A DNA stretch of 64,000 nt from Couchioplanes caeruleus. GTDB lineage: Bacteria; Actinomycetota; Actinomycetes; Mycobacteriales; Micromonosporaceae. The translations under genes were made by a program, and so were the position numbers. This document shows positions 56,002 to 64,000 of this stretch, piece after piece. Position 1 is the first letter of the stretch; each line of letters opens with the position of its first letter. The notes under the pieces were generated by a model that saw nothing but the letters and a program-made list of their open reading frames with translations, did no database searches and was not told the origin of the DNA. Location of the stretch: positions 3,902,501 to 3,966,500 of the forward strand of contig NZ_CP092183.1 in NCBI RefSeq assembly GCF_023499255.1, in the 5' to 3' direction.

Positions 56002-56355
56002 ATGGAGGCTCTGCGGTTGATCCTGCGCTACGCGCACCTCGTCGGGTTCGCGCTGCTGCTCGGCGGTGCGATCGTCCAGTACATCTCCGGCAAGCTGCGA
56101 ATCAACCCGGCCATGTTGTGGGGCTCGGTGATCCAGGTCGTGACCGGCCTGGCGCTCGCGGCGCCGCTGCGCGGGGGCGGGGACGCCGAGCCCGACCCGG
56201 CCAAGCTCGCCGTGAAGCTGGTGATCGCCGTCGCGATCTTCATCATGGTGTTCATCCCGTGGCGCAAGCGGCGCGAGGCCGTGGCCCGCGGCCACTTCAT
56301 CGGGATCATCGCGCTGACGCTGGTCAACGCGGCGGTCGCGACCTTCTGGCGGTGA
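56002..56355 (+). CDS. Small four-helix membrane protein
   Basis: 117 residues. TAAGCT lies eight bases before the ATG (leaderless pattern). Membrane segments: YAHLVGFALLLGGAIVQYI, AMLWGSVIQVVTGLALAA, KLVIAVAIFIMVFIPW and FIGIIALTLVNAAVATFW. Short cytosolic loops with RKRREAVARGH. Such proteins are common in actinobacteria as integral membrane proteins without known function. Confidence 0.75.
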   Translation: MEALRLILRYAHLVGFALLLGGAIVQYISGKLRINPAMLWGSVIQVVTGLALAAPLRGGGDAEPDPAKLAVKLVIAVAIFIMVFIPWRKRREAVARGHFIGIIALTLVNAAVATFWR

Positions 56356-56386
56356 GCTGACGGCCGGCGTCGCGCCGGCCGTCAGC
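56356..56386. terminator. Bidirectional hairpin terminator
   Basis: GCTGACGGCCGGCG (56356-56369) pairs perfectly with CGCCGGCCGTCAGC (56373-56386) around TCG: a 14-bp stem between convergent genes, starting right after the stop of the small membrane protein. Confidence 0.8.
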
Positions 56387-56391
56387 CCTCG

Positions 56392-57261
56392 TCACCAGGA
56401 GCCGGCGGTGGGGCCGGCGGAGCCGCCCCGGCGGCGCAGATACTTCTCGAACTCGCTGGCGATCTCGTCGCCGGTCAGCGGCTTGATGCCCTCGTCGCCG
56501 ACCCGCTCCTCGAGCTCGCGCACGTACTCGCCGAGCTCCGCGTCCTGCTCGGCCGCGGCGCGGACCCGCTTCTCCCACTCGTCGGCCTCCTGGGCGAGGT
56601 CCGCGAGGGGCACCGGCAGGTCCAGCACGTCCTCGAGGCGGCTCAGCAGCGAGAGCGTCGCCTTCGGGCAGGGCGGGTTGTTCGCATAGTGCGGCACGTG
56701 CACCCAGAAGGACAGCGCCTCCACGTCGGCGCGGCCGGCCGCCTCCTGCAGGACACCCACGATGCCGGTGGGTCCCTCGTACCGGGTGGGGGCGACCTTG
56801 TACTTCTCGGCCACCGACTCGTCGGAGGCGGTGCCGCTGATCGGCAGCGGCCGCGTGTACGGCACGTCCGCGAGCAGCGCGCCGAGCAGCAGGATGCGGT
56901 CGACCTCGAGGCTGTGGCACACCTCGAGGATCTGCTCGCAGAACGTGCGCCACTTCATGCTGGGCTCGATGCCGCGGATCAGCACGACGTCGCGCTCGGT
57001 GCCGGGCGGGCTCGCCACGCTGAACCGGGTGGTGGGCCATTCGATGCGCCGCGTCTCGCCGTCGCCCATCGTGGTGGTCGGCCTGCTGACCTGGAAGTCG
57101 TAGAACTCCTCCGGGTCGATGGTGGTGATCTCCCGGGCCTGCCACACCTGCTCCAGGTGCTCCACCGCGGCCGTCGACGCGTCGGCGGCGTCGTTCCACC
57201 CTTCGAAGGCGGCGATCGCCACGGGGGAGCGCAGCAGGGGGAGGCCGTCGAACTCTGTCAC
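56392..57261 (-). CDS. PAC2 family protein (proteasome-assembly-chaperone-like)
   Basis: 289 residues from the GTG at 57261 (AAAGG upstream). Patches typical of actinobacterial PAC2: AAFEGWNDAADASTAAVEHL, DPEEFYDFQVSRPT, VLIRGIEPSMKWRTF, LLGALLADVPYTRP, GPTGIVGVL and VPHYANNPPCPKAT. The C-terminal part is an acidic helical coiled coil. Actinobacterial members often lie near mshC-linked genes or proteasome genes; here neither is adjacent. Exact role unproven. Confidence 0.88.
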   Translation of the reverse strand: MTEFDGLPLLRSPVAIAAFEGWNDAADASTAAVEHLEQVWQAREITTIDPEEFYDFQVSRPTTTMGDGETRRIEWPTTRFSVASPPGTERDVVLIRGIEPSMKWRTFCEQILEVCHSLEVDRILLLGALLADVPYTRPLPISGTASDESVAEKYKVAPTRYEGPTGIVGVLQEAAGRADVEALSFWVHVPHYANNPPCPKATLSLLSRLEDVLDLPVPLADLAQEADEWEKRVRAAAEQDAELGEYVRELEERVGDEGIKPLTGDEIASEFEKYLRRRGGSAGPTAGSW

Positions 57262-57362
57262 GGTGCCAACCTTTCGTACCTGAGTACTGTCGAGCCTACG
57301 TGGCCGCACCGGATAGCACCCGGCGGCCGCGCCGGGCCCGGCGCCCGAGGGCAGTCCGGCGG

Positions 57363-57872
57363 CTAGCGTTTCCAGAACTGGCGGGGCGCATACCCGTCCC
57401 GGCGCAGCCAGTGCTCGGTGTAGACGATGCGCTCGGCCGGGACCACCACGAGCGGTCCGTGCGGGGGGTCGTCCAGGTCACGGGAACGTTCAACGTGGTC
57501 GGACTGCCACCGTACGGCCGGCCAGTGCTCGGCGTAGTCGGCGTCGCCGGGCGTCAGCACGCGGGCCGTGCCGAAGATCTGCGCGCCGCGGCTGCCGGCC
57601 TGGCCGACCAGCGGCGCGAAGATGCCGAGGGACACGCGCGGGTCGGCGGCGATGTTGCGCAGCTTCGGCGTACCGGCCGCGGCGGTGAACATCACGGTGA
57701 AGCCGAGATGGAAGTAACGCACCGGGGTGGCGAGGGCGCCGCCCGGCCCGGTGGTCGCGAGCACGCACATGTTGTGGGTGGACAGCAGGTTGAGGATGCG
57801 TTCCTCGAGGCGTTCGCGCGGCAGGCGCTCGGTCGGGGAGGGTCCGGCCAGCCAGGGGTTCGTCACGGGCAT
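57363..57872 (-). CDS. Pyridoxamine-phosphate-oxidase-like flavin-binding protein
   Basis: 169 residues, split-barrel fold. Features: NLLSTHNMCVLATTGPGGALATPVRYF, FTAAAGTPKLRNIAADPRVSLGI and AQIFGTARVL. This matches PNPOx-like or F420/FMN-binding split-barrel proteins. Its start lies nine bases downstream of the stop of the phosphoribosyltransferase gene on the same strand, so the two may be co-transcribed. Cofactor and substrate cannot be told. Confidence 0.82.
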   Translation of the reverse strand: MPVTNPWLAGPSPTERLPRERLEERILNLLSTHNMCVLATTGPGGALATPVRYFHLGFTVMFTAAAGTPKLRNIAADPRVSLGIFAPLVGQAGSRGAQIFGTARVLTPGDADYAEHWPAVRWQSDHVERSRDLDDPPHGPLVVVPAERIVYTEHWLRRDGYAPRQFWKR

Positions 57873-57881
57873 CGGGTGGTT

Positions 57882-58430
57882 CTACCGCACGGCGTGCGGC
57901 GCGAGCACGGCGGCACAGCGCAGGTTGCGGTAACGGCCGCGGTAGTCCAGGCCGTAGCCCACGATCAGCCCCGGCTCCACGTCGAAGCCGACGTACGTGG
58001 GCACGTCGAACGCGGGGCTGTCCGGCTTGCGCAGCAGAGCGCACACGGCCACGGAGGCCGGCCGGCGCTGCTGCAGGCTGGAGATCAGCCACGACATGGT
58101 GAGCCCGGTGTCGATCACGGTCTCGACGATCAGCACGTCGCGGCCCTCGATATCCAGATCAAGATCTTTGAGCAGGCGTACGGAGCCCGAGCTGCGCTTG
58201 CCCGTCGTGTACGACCGCATCGCCATCCAGCCGATCTCGACCGAGCTGTCCATGGCCCGGGCGAGGTCCACGCTGAACGTGGCGGCGCCACCCAGTACGC
58301 CGACGAGCACCAGGTCCCGCCCGGCGTAGTCCGTACCGATCTCCCGGGCGAGCTCGGCGACCCGGGAGAGGATCTGGTCCTCGCTCAGCAGCACCGTCTC
58401 GAGATCGCCCGCCACGTGCTCGGCGTCCAC
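57882..58430 (-). CDS. Hypoxanthine phosphoribosyltransferase-like protein
   Basis: 182 residues from the GTG at 58430 (GGGGGT upstream). Conserved purine salvage features: LVGVLGGAATFSVDLARAM, the flexible-loop region MAMRSYTTGKRSSGSVRLLKDL, and the PRPP loop VLIVETVIDTGLTMSWL. In most enzymes of the family the loop reads V-E-(D/E); here the second acidic residue is Thr, which may alter ribose contacts. It otherwise looks complete. Confidence 0.85.
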   Translation of the reverse strand: MDAEHVAGDLETVLLSEDQILSRVAELAREIGTDYAGRDLVLVGVLGGAATFSVDLARAMDSSVEIGWMAMRSYTTGKRSSGSVRLLKDLDLDIEGRDVLIVETVIDTGLTMSWLISSLQQRRPASVAVCALLRKPDSPAFDVPTYVGFDVEPGLIVGYGLDYRGRYRNLRCAAVLAPHAVR

Positions 58431-58910
58431 CCCGTACCCCCGGTCTGTCGGACTGCAGGCATCCTGACACGCCGGCCGCCGGCGGCCAACACGGCTGTCG
58501 CCCGCACGGGTGGCGGCCTTCGCCGGGTGCGGCTGCTTCGGGGGTGGGCGCCGGCCGCTCGGCGGGCGGGTGCGCTCGCCGCTGGCCGGGCGGGTGCGCT
58601 CGCCGCTTGCCGGGCGGTGCGCTTGCTGCTTGCCGGACGGGGTGTCTGCCGTTCGGCGGTCGGCCGCCGGGTGGTCGCGCTCGTCTTTCGCCGGGGGTGG
58701 GCCATGTGCCGGACGGCGGCTCACGACCCGGCCGCGCCTCGTGTCAGCTGTTGACCCAGTTACCTACAGTTCATGATCAGCGAGCCGGATGGAGCGAACA
58801 TTTCACCCTTTGTCCAGATTCTTGGCCGGGGTTTTATGCTGCCAATCGATCTCCTGTAAGGTCCGCGCGTCTCAGTATTCACGTATTCATCACCACGGTG
58901 GAGTTGTGGC
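58431..58910. other. 480-bp intergenic region, no gene
   Basis: Between a phosphoribosyltransferase gene and a divergent phosphatidyltransferase gene. Bases 58560-58640 hold about three imperfect copies of a 24-bp unit with GGGCGGGTGCGCTCGCCGC. From 58741 to 58905 the sequence turns AT-richer (GTTGACC, GGTTTTATGCTG, CTGTAAGG, ATTCACGTATTCATC), as expected for one or more promoters for the downstream gene. No conserved coding pattern in any frame. Confidence 0.7.
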
Positions 58911-59924
58911 ATGGCACAGCGCTTCTCGCTCGACGAGATCCGCACCCGCACCTACAAGGATCGCGACGCGTGGTGGACCGTCTGGCTGGTCGACCCGCTC
59001 GCGTCGCGGCTGGTGTGGCTCGTCGCCCCGGTCCGGTGGATCACGCCGAACCTGCTGACCATGGGCGCCTTCGTGCTGGGCCTGATCGCCGCCGCCTGCT
59101 TCGCAAAGGCTGACTATCCGTGGCTGGTGGCCGGCGCGATCGTCTTCCACCTCAGCTTCGTGCTCGACTGCATGGACGGCAAGATCGCCCGTCTCAAGGG
59201 CACCGGCTCGGTCTTCGGTTCCTGGCTCGACTACGTCTTCGACCGCCTCCGCGTCCTCGTCTGCGCGATCGCCCTGATGGGCGGCCAGTACGCGAAGACC
59301 GACAACATCCACTACCTGTGGCTGGCCGGCGCGATCATCTTCCTCGACATGTTCCGGTACCTGAACGCCCTGCAGATGGGCAAGGTCAAGAACGACATGC
59401 GCCGCCACCTGGAGGCGGCTCAGGGCGAGGGCGCGCCGCCGATGTTCGTCGAGGAGACCGACGCGGAACACCCGGTCGGCGCGGCCACCGCGACGGCGAC
59501 GGCCGTCGACGGCAAGGGCGCCGAACGCCCGGTGGTCGACGTGTACGGCGACTTCCGCAGCAAGTTCAGCGCCTTCGTCCGCGTTCGCAACATGCTGGTC
59601 CGCCAGCGGATCCGCGCGCACGTCTTCAGCGGCATCGAGTTCCAGATGTTCGTGTTCATCATCGGCCCGCTGACCAACCAGATCATCCCGGTGACGATCC
59701 TGTCCGGCGTCCTGCTGGCCGCCTTCGAACTCCTCCTGATCTACAAGCTCTGGACGGCGACGAAGAGCTACGCCCGCCAGCTCGCCAAGGTCGGCGTCAC
59801 GTCGGAAGCCCAGGCCGAAGCGGTGGCGGCGGCGGCCGGCATGCAACCGGTCGAGCAGGTCGTCGACACGGAGCAGCTCGGCACGGACACGGTCACCCTG
59901 CCCACGGTGTCCTCCCGCCACTGA
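58911..59924 (+). CDS. CDP-alcohol phosphatidyltransferase
   Basis: 337 residues, integral membrane enzyme. The catalytic motif D-x2-D-G-x2-A-R-x8-G-x3-D-x3-D is complete: Asp86, Asp89-Gly90, Ala93-Arg94, Gly103, Asp107, Asp111. Several membrane helices are visible (LLTMGAFVLGLIAAACF, LWLAGAIIFLDMFRYL and two near the end, VTILSGVLLAAFELLLIYKL). A charged cytosolic insert of about 80 residues lies at 155-235. It moves a phosphatidyl or other CDP-linked group to an alcohol. Acceptor unknown; phosphatidylinositol-phosphate synthesis is the standard actinobacterial case but this insert is unlike that enzyme. Confidence 0.9.
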   Translation: MAQRFSLDEIRTRTYKDRDAWWTVWLVDPLASRLVWLVAPVRWITPNLLTMGAFVLGLIAAACFAKADYPWLVAGAIVFHLSFVLDCMDGKIARLKGTGSVFGSWLDYVFDRLRVLVCAIALMGGQYAKTDNIHYLWLAGAIIFLDMFRYLNALQMGKVKNDMRRHLEAAQGEGAPPMFVEETDAEHPVGAATATATAVDGKGAERPVVDVYGDFRSKFSAFVRVRNMLVRQRIRAHVFSGIEFQMFVFIIGPLTNQIIPVTILSGVLLAAFELLLIYKLWTATKSYARQLAKVGVTSEAQAEAVAAAAGMQPVEQVVDTEQLGTDTVTLPTVSSRH

Positions 59925-59937
59925 ACCCGTCCCGTCC

Positions 59938-59969
59938 GACGGCCGCCCGCGTACGCGCAGGCGGCCGTC
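59938..59969 (+). terminator. GC hairpin after the phosphatidyltransferase gene
   Basis: GACGGCCGCC (59938-59947) pairs with GGCGGCCGTC (59960-59969) around a 12-base loop, 14 bases after the stop. The following gap to 60205 holds no gene. Confidence 0.6.
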
Positions 59970-60205
59970 GCGGTCTCCGCCTCGGGCCGGCCCGCCTCGC
60001 GCCCGCTTTGGCTCGCGCCCGCTTTCACTCGCGTCGGCTCGCCTTGCGCCGCGCTGCCATGCCTTTGCACTGCCCGGCGTCAGGCCGACTGGTCCTGCCT
60101 TGCTTGTCTCCACCTGCCTTGCCCGCCCTCTCGACCGCCCCCTTCTCAAGGTCTCCGCGCGGCGGGGATGCCGGTGATGGCGGGGGCATGGCATCCTGGG
60201 CGGCC

Positions 60206-61045
60206 ATGGACGGAGTCGTGATCCTCGGCGGGGCGTTGACCTGCATGGCGGCGGTCGTCGCCCTTGTGGTGGTCGCCGTCGTCGCGGGCCGCCGCCGCGA
60301 ACGCGACCGCCGCGAAGTCCTGCACCGCTGGGCCGCCGCCCACGGCTGGACCGTCGTACCCGACCCCGCCGTCGATTGGAGCACCCGCCTGCCCGGCCGC
60401 AACCGCCGCGGCGTGACTCTCGCCCTGACCGGGCCGCTGTGGGGCCGCCGCGCCAGCGTCGCCGACTACTCGCACACGGAGACCACCTCGACCACCACGT
60501 CGGACGGCCAGGGCGGCACCACGCACGGCACCCAGTCCACGACCCACCACTACACGGTGCTCGTCGTCCACGTGGACCGGCCGTCCCCGTACGTCGGCGT
60601 CCAACCCCGAGGCACCCTCTCGAAGTGGGGCCGCGCGCTGTTCGGCACGGGTACGGCCCTGGGCCACGAGCAGTTCGACAAACACTTCCAGGTCGTCGGC
60701 GAGCCGGGCGCCTCCCCGTACCCGTTGAACGCCGCGCTCCTGGCAGCCCACGTGGCCGGAACCGTACCGGTATGGACGCTGCAGGGCACCGATCTGCTGG
60801 CCATGACGACCGGCCGGCTGCGCGACCCGGCGACGATCCCGCAGCTGCTCGGGCCGCTGTACCGGGTGGCGGACCTGCTGACCGGCCGCGTGCCGGCCGC
60901 CGGACCGGTGGGTCTGCCGGGCGGTCCGCCAGGGTTCGGCCCGGCGGGTCCGCCGACCACCCCGCCCGGGTCAGGTTCGCCGGGCAACCCCTCCGCCGGC
61001 CCGGCAGGTCTGCCGAGCATCCCGCCTGCTGCCGATCCGCTGTAG
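60206..61045 (+). CDS. Single-pass membrane protein of unknown function
   Basis: 279 residues from the ATG at 60206; an in-frame ATG at 60188 is possible. One membrane segment at the N terminus (VILGGALTCMAAVVALVVVA), then Arg-rich RRRERDRREVL, a soluble beta-rich domain and a low-complexity part THTETTSTTTSDGQ-like with many Thr/His. The tail is Pro/Gly-rich with GGPPGFGPAGPP. Type and topology suggest a cytosolic C-terminal domain. No family recognised. Confidence 0.75.
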   Translation: MDGVVILGGALTCMAAVVALVVVAVVAGRRRERDRREVLHRWAAAHGWTVVPDPAVDWSTRLPGRNRRGVTLALTGPLWGRRASVADYSHTETTSTTTSDGQGGTTHGTQSTTHHYTVLVVHVDRPSPYVGVQPRGTLSKWGRALFGTGTALGHEQFDKHFQVVGEPGASPYPLNAALLAAHVAGTVPVWTLQGTDLLAMTTGRLRDPATIPQLLGPLYRVADLLTGRVPAAGPVGLPGGPPGFGPAGPPTTPPGSGSPGNPSAGPAGLPSIPPAADPL

Positions 61046-61194
61046 CCGCAAGCTTGCGGGCCGGCGGCGCCATCGGCCTCGGTCCGAGTCGTGGCCGCGC
61101 CCGTTCTCCATCCGGCGCGCTGTGTCGCGTCTCGGTCGTCGTCGCCGCGGTCGAACGGCGGAACCTACGCCGTAATCCGGGCATAATGGGCATC

Positions 61195-61740
61195 GTGCAG
61201 GATCATCCGCTGGAGATCGGTGAGGACGCCACGACGTTCTTCCAGCCCCGTGGCATGGTCTTCGTGACCATGCTGTGGGTGATCGCCCTGGTCTTTTTCG
61301 CGGTCCGCGCCCTGTGGCTGCTGATCTCGATCGCGCTGGGCATGCCGCCCACCGCCGCCGACCTCGTCACCATCGCGGAGAGCCTGCTCATCGTCCCGGT
61401 CGTGGCGGCGGGCGTGGTCGTGCTGGTGGCCTGGCGCCGGTTCGGGTGGCTCAAGAGTTCGGTACGCGGCCTGGAGTTCGCCGCGACCGGCCGTCGCGGC
61501 GTGCATCTGCCCTGGTCGGCGGTGGCGTCGCTCACGCTGCGCCGGCGGGGACCCTTCACGGAGCTGGTCGTCACGCCGACCTCCACGGCCGAGGTCACCG
61601 AACTGCCCGGCCCGGGCCGTCGACCCCGCACGGTACGCCGCGACGCGCGGACGGCGTACGTGATCGACGTGGGGCTCATGTCCCCGGGCCCGGACGTCCT
61701 CCTGGCCGAACTGCACCGCCGGATCCCGTCCCGCGTCTGA
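61195..61740 (+). CDS. Two-helix membrane protein with PH-like domain
   Basis: 181 residues from the GTG at 61195; CATAAT seven bases upstream is a good -10 box for a leaderless transcript. An ATG at 61186 in frame is the alternative. Membrane helices VFVTMLWVIALVFFAVRALW and SLLIVPVVAAGVVVLVAW are followed by a small beta domain (SSVRGLEFAATGRRGVHLPW, VASLTLRRRG) like bacterial PH/YdbS-type domains. Function unknown. Confidence 0.75.
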   Translation: MQDHPLEIGEDATTFFQPRGMVFVTMLWVIALVFFAVRALWLLISIALGMPPTAADLVTIAESLLIVPVVAAGVVVLVAWRRFGWLKSSVRGLEFAATGRRGVHLPWSAVASLTLRRRGPFTELVVTPTSTAEVTELPGPGRRPRTVRRDARTAYVIDVGLMSPGPDVLLAELHRRIPSRV

Positions 61741-61742
61741 CC

Positions 61743-61853
61743 GCGGCCGGCGGGAGCGTCGCTGTGGGGCCGCGGTGTCGTCAGGCCGCGGTGCCGTCTG
61801 ACCGCGCGGCCGGCCGGAGCGTCGCTGTGGGGCCGCGGTGCCGTCGGGCCGCG
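61743..61853. repeat. Direct repeat of about 48 bp, two copies 63 bp apart
   Basis: Copies 61743-61790 and 61806-61853 share GAGCGTCGCTGTGGGGCCGC with a few mismatches elsewhere. The 264-bp gap 61741-62004 has no gene. Confidence 0.8.
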
Positions 61854-62004
61854 TGCCGCCGCTGTGGCGCGGCGCCCATGTGACCGTAGCGGCCAGTCGG
61901 CGCGGCCACCGCCGGGCCGATGAGGGGCGACCACAGCCCCGTTGGTGGCCGTCGCCGGGGCCGATGCCCGGTGGCCGGGAATCGGTGAGGTGCGGCGACC
62001 GTGC

Positions 62005-62739
62005 TCAGGGGGCGGCGACGCTGGGTCCCCCGAAGGTGACCGGGACGCCGGGGGAGTACAGCACGCTGGCCGGCGGGCCCGACACCGGCAGGCCCGCCGC
62101 TGGGAGCAGGCCGTCGTCGAGGTCGAGCAGGTCCGCCCGGAACAGCGGCCAGCGGGGGTGCTCGTTCGGCAGATGGACCGTACGGCCCCAGGCCCGGGTG
62201 TGCAGCCCCCATCGTGCGGTCAGGAAGTGTTCCGTCGGCGTGGGGTCCGGGACGGGTGCTCCGACCCGTACGGAGATGGCGGTTCTGGCTCCGCGCGGCC
62301 CGGGCCATCGGCGGCTGCTGGCGTAGCTGAGCACGCCGTCGTTCTTGTGCAACGACATCCGCGACCACTTGTACGGCAGGCGGAGCAGCGCCTGCGCGGT
62401 CAGCACGGGCAGCAACCGCTCCGCGTCCAGCGACAGGAACACCACCGCCCGCCGCCCCTGCGAGTCGACGCTGTACAGGCGCACGTTCGTCTCGCAGAAC
62501 GTCCCCAGGTACGGGATCCCCGGCCCGCGCCCCGGGCCCAGCTTCACCATCCGGAACCCGATCAGCCCCACGTACGTGACGCCGTCGAGGGTGTCGGGAA
62601 CCGTGCCGCGCGGCAGGAACGGCGCCACCGTGGCGGGCGGCACCGGCCAGTGCAGGAAGGTCAGGTCGTGCCAGCTCTGCACCAGCCACGAGCGCCGCAC
62701 GGGCCGCATGGTCTCCGGGGTGACGTCCTCGATCCGCAC
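62005..62739 (-). CDS. DUF2071 (YqjF-like) family protein
   Basis: 244 residues from the GTG at 62739. Family patterns: SWHDLTFLHWPVPPATVAPFLP, VTYVGLIGFRM, FCETNVRLYSVDSQGRRAVVFLSLDAERL, YKWSRMSL and the late LHTRAWGRTVHLPNEHPRWPLF. An acetoacetate-decarboxylase-like fold is usually assigned; function unknown. The reading frame stays open far upstream through the 25-bp repeats, but that part is repeat-derived and not counted as coding. Confidence 0.85.
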   Translation of the reverse strand: MRIEDVTPETMRPVRRSWLVQSWHDLTFLHWPVPPATVAPFLPRGTVPDTLDGVTYVGLIGFRMVKLGPGRGPGIPYLGTFCETNVRLYSVDSQGRRAVVFLSLDAERLLPVLTAQALLRLPYKWSRMSLHKNDGVLSYASSRRWPGPRGARTAISVRVGAPVPDPTPTEHFLTARWGLHTRAWGRTVHLPNEHPRWPLFRADLLDLDDGLLPAAGLPVSGPPASVLYSPGVPVTFGGPSVAAP

Positions 62740-62818
62740 GCGCCCATCATCCCCCTGTCCTGCCACAACGCCCCGCCGCCTCGGCAGCAGCGTGCCCGCC
62801 GCACCGGCCCGGGGTGCC

Positions 62819-63022
62819 CGGCCAAGCGCCGCCGGACCGCGCCCGGCCAAGCGCCGTCGGACCGCGCCGGGCCAAAGCTCCGCCGGACCGCACCCGGCCA
62901 AGCGCCGTCGGACCGCGCCCGGCCATGCTCCGTCGGACCGCGCCCGGCCAAGCTCCGCGAGGCCGCACCCGGCCAAGCTCCGCCGTCGCCGGGACCCCGG
63001 CCAAGCGCCGCCGGGCCGCACC
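62819..63022. repeat. 25-bp tandem repeat, eight copies, intergenic
   Basis: Units start CGGCCAAGCGCCG and end GGACCGCGCC, lengths 25 to 28 bp: 62819, 62844, 62869, 62895, 62920, 62945, 62970 and 62998. Copies differ by one to four bases. The region 62740-63157 has no other feature I can support. Confidence 0.92.
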
Positions 63023-63157
63023 CAGCCGGCGGTGGCGAAGTGCTGAGCCGCCGCCGGGCCGGAGGTCAGCGCCGCGAGTGCAACACCGGCCCGCCGTCCG
63101 GCGACCTCATCGGCGGCGTCGGCCGATCACCGTGGGCGCGCCCGGCCCCCCAAGCCG

Positions 63158-64000
<843 letters not shown>

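Noticed and set aside
62740..63021. N-terminal extension of the DUF2071 protein through the repeat array
   Set aside because: The extra part is translated minisatellite; the family begins at about VRIEDVTPETM, at the GTG 62739.
62819..63022. Regular repeats as a CRISPR array
   Set aside because: Units are directly adjacent with no unique spacers and no cas genes in the window.

Overview
The window is a stretch of actinobacterial chromosome. G+C looks well above 70 percent by eye, third codon positions are almost all G or C, and GTG starts and 1-8 nt gene overlaps are common. It encodes a mycothiol ligase (MshC), an F420-type LLM oxidoreductase, SecA2 and a SigB/SigF/SigG-type sigma factor. 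The gene content and the Pro/Ala/Gly-rich proteins suggest Micromonosporaceae (Actinoplanes-like). That is inference, not a database result. No rRNA, tRNA, CRISPR array, transposase or phage gene was seen. Most of the window reads as ordinary chromosome, with several minisatellite-like repeats between genes.

Layout. 1-4354: end of a cobalamin operon (Mg-chelatase I/D fusion cut by the window edge, cobO, cobB, cobE-like). 4320-12468: UvrA paralogue, GCS2-type ligase, dehalogenase-like hydrolase, secreted SGNH hydrolase, a membrane protein, and a convergent heme-oxygenase-fold/CDGSH pair. 12617-18626: a 1002-residue repeat-rich protein, then a sigma factor fused to a STAS domain and two STAS-HATPase fusion proteins. 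18888-24747: ABC exporter, secA2, DUF3500, ankyrin protein, cupin. 25000-30247: orphan winged-helix regulator, kinase-like protein, DksA/TraR protein, two DUF72 proteins around a PLP lyase and a membrane protein. 30324-31906: a small protein made of four 23-residue Gly/Asp/His repeats, followed 11 nt later by a JmjC-type oxygenase; this is the most RiPP-like locus here. 31918-36863: a coupled operon with a soluble FtsK/SpoIIIE ATPase, two unknown proteins, a membrane protein and an NYN-type nuclease. It is divergent from a ClpC-like ATPase across a LexA-box-like palindrome. 39573-46073: LysR, hemerythrin, M20 peptidase, an acidic protein, DUF5703, aldo/keto reductase, LLM oxidoreductase. 46076-49621: the conserved actinobacterial phosphatase/DUF3090/SCO1664/mshC group. 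50136-64000: two-component system, membrane protein, old yellow enzyme with MarR, GntR, PAC2, PNPOx-like protein, phosphoribosyltransferase, CDP-alcohol phosphatidyltransferase, membrane proteins, DUF2071 and a second aldo/keto reductase cut by the window edge.

How the parts may work together. The sigma-STAS gene and both STAS-HATPase genes each have an upstream sequence of the form GTTT-N15/16-GGG(T/C)A, which resembles the promoter recognised by SigB/SigF-type factors. Similar sites lie before the heme-oxygenase-fold gene, the CDGSH gene, the DksA/TraR gene, the hemerythrin gene and, more weakly, the repeat-peptide gene. This suggests a self-regulating stress regulon with redox and iron functions. 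All three STAS domains lack the serine that is normally phosphorylated, so this partner-switching system should differ from the textbook RsbV/RsbW pair. Many genes also carry a TANNNT box 5-8 nt before the start codon, as expected for leaderless transcripts.
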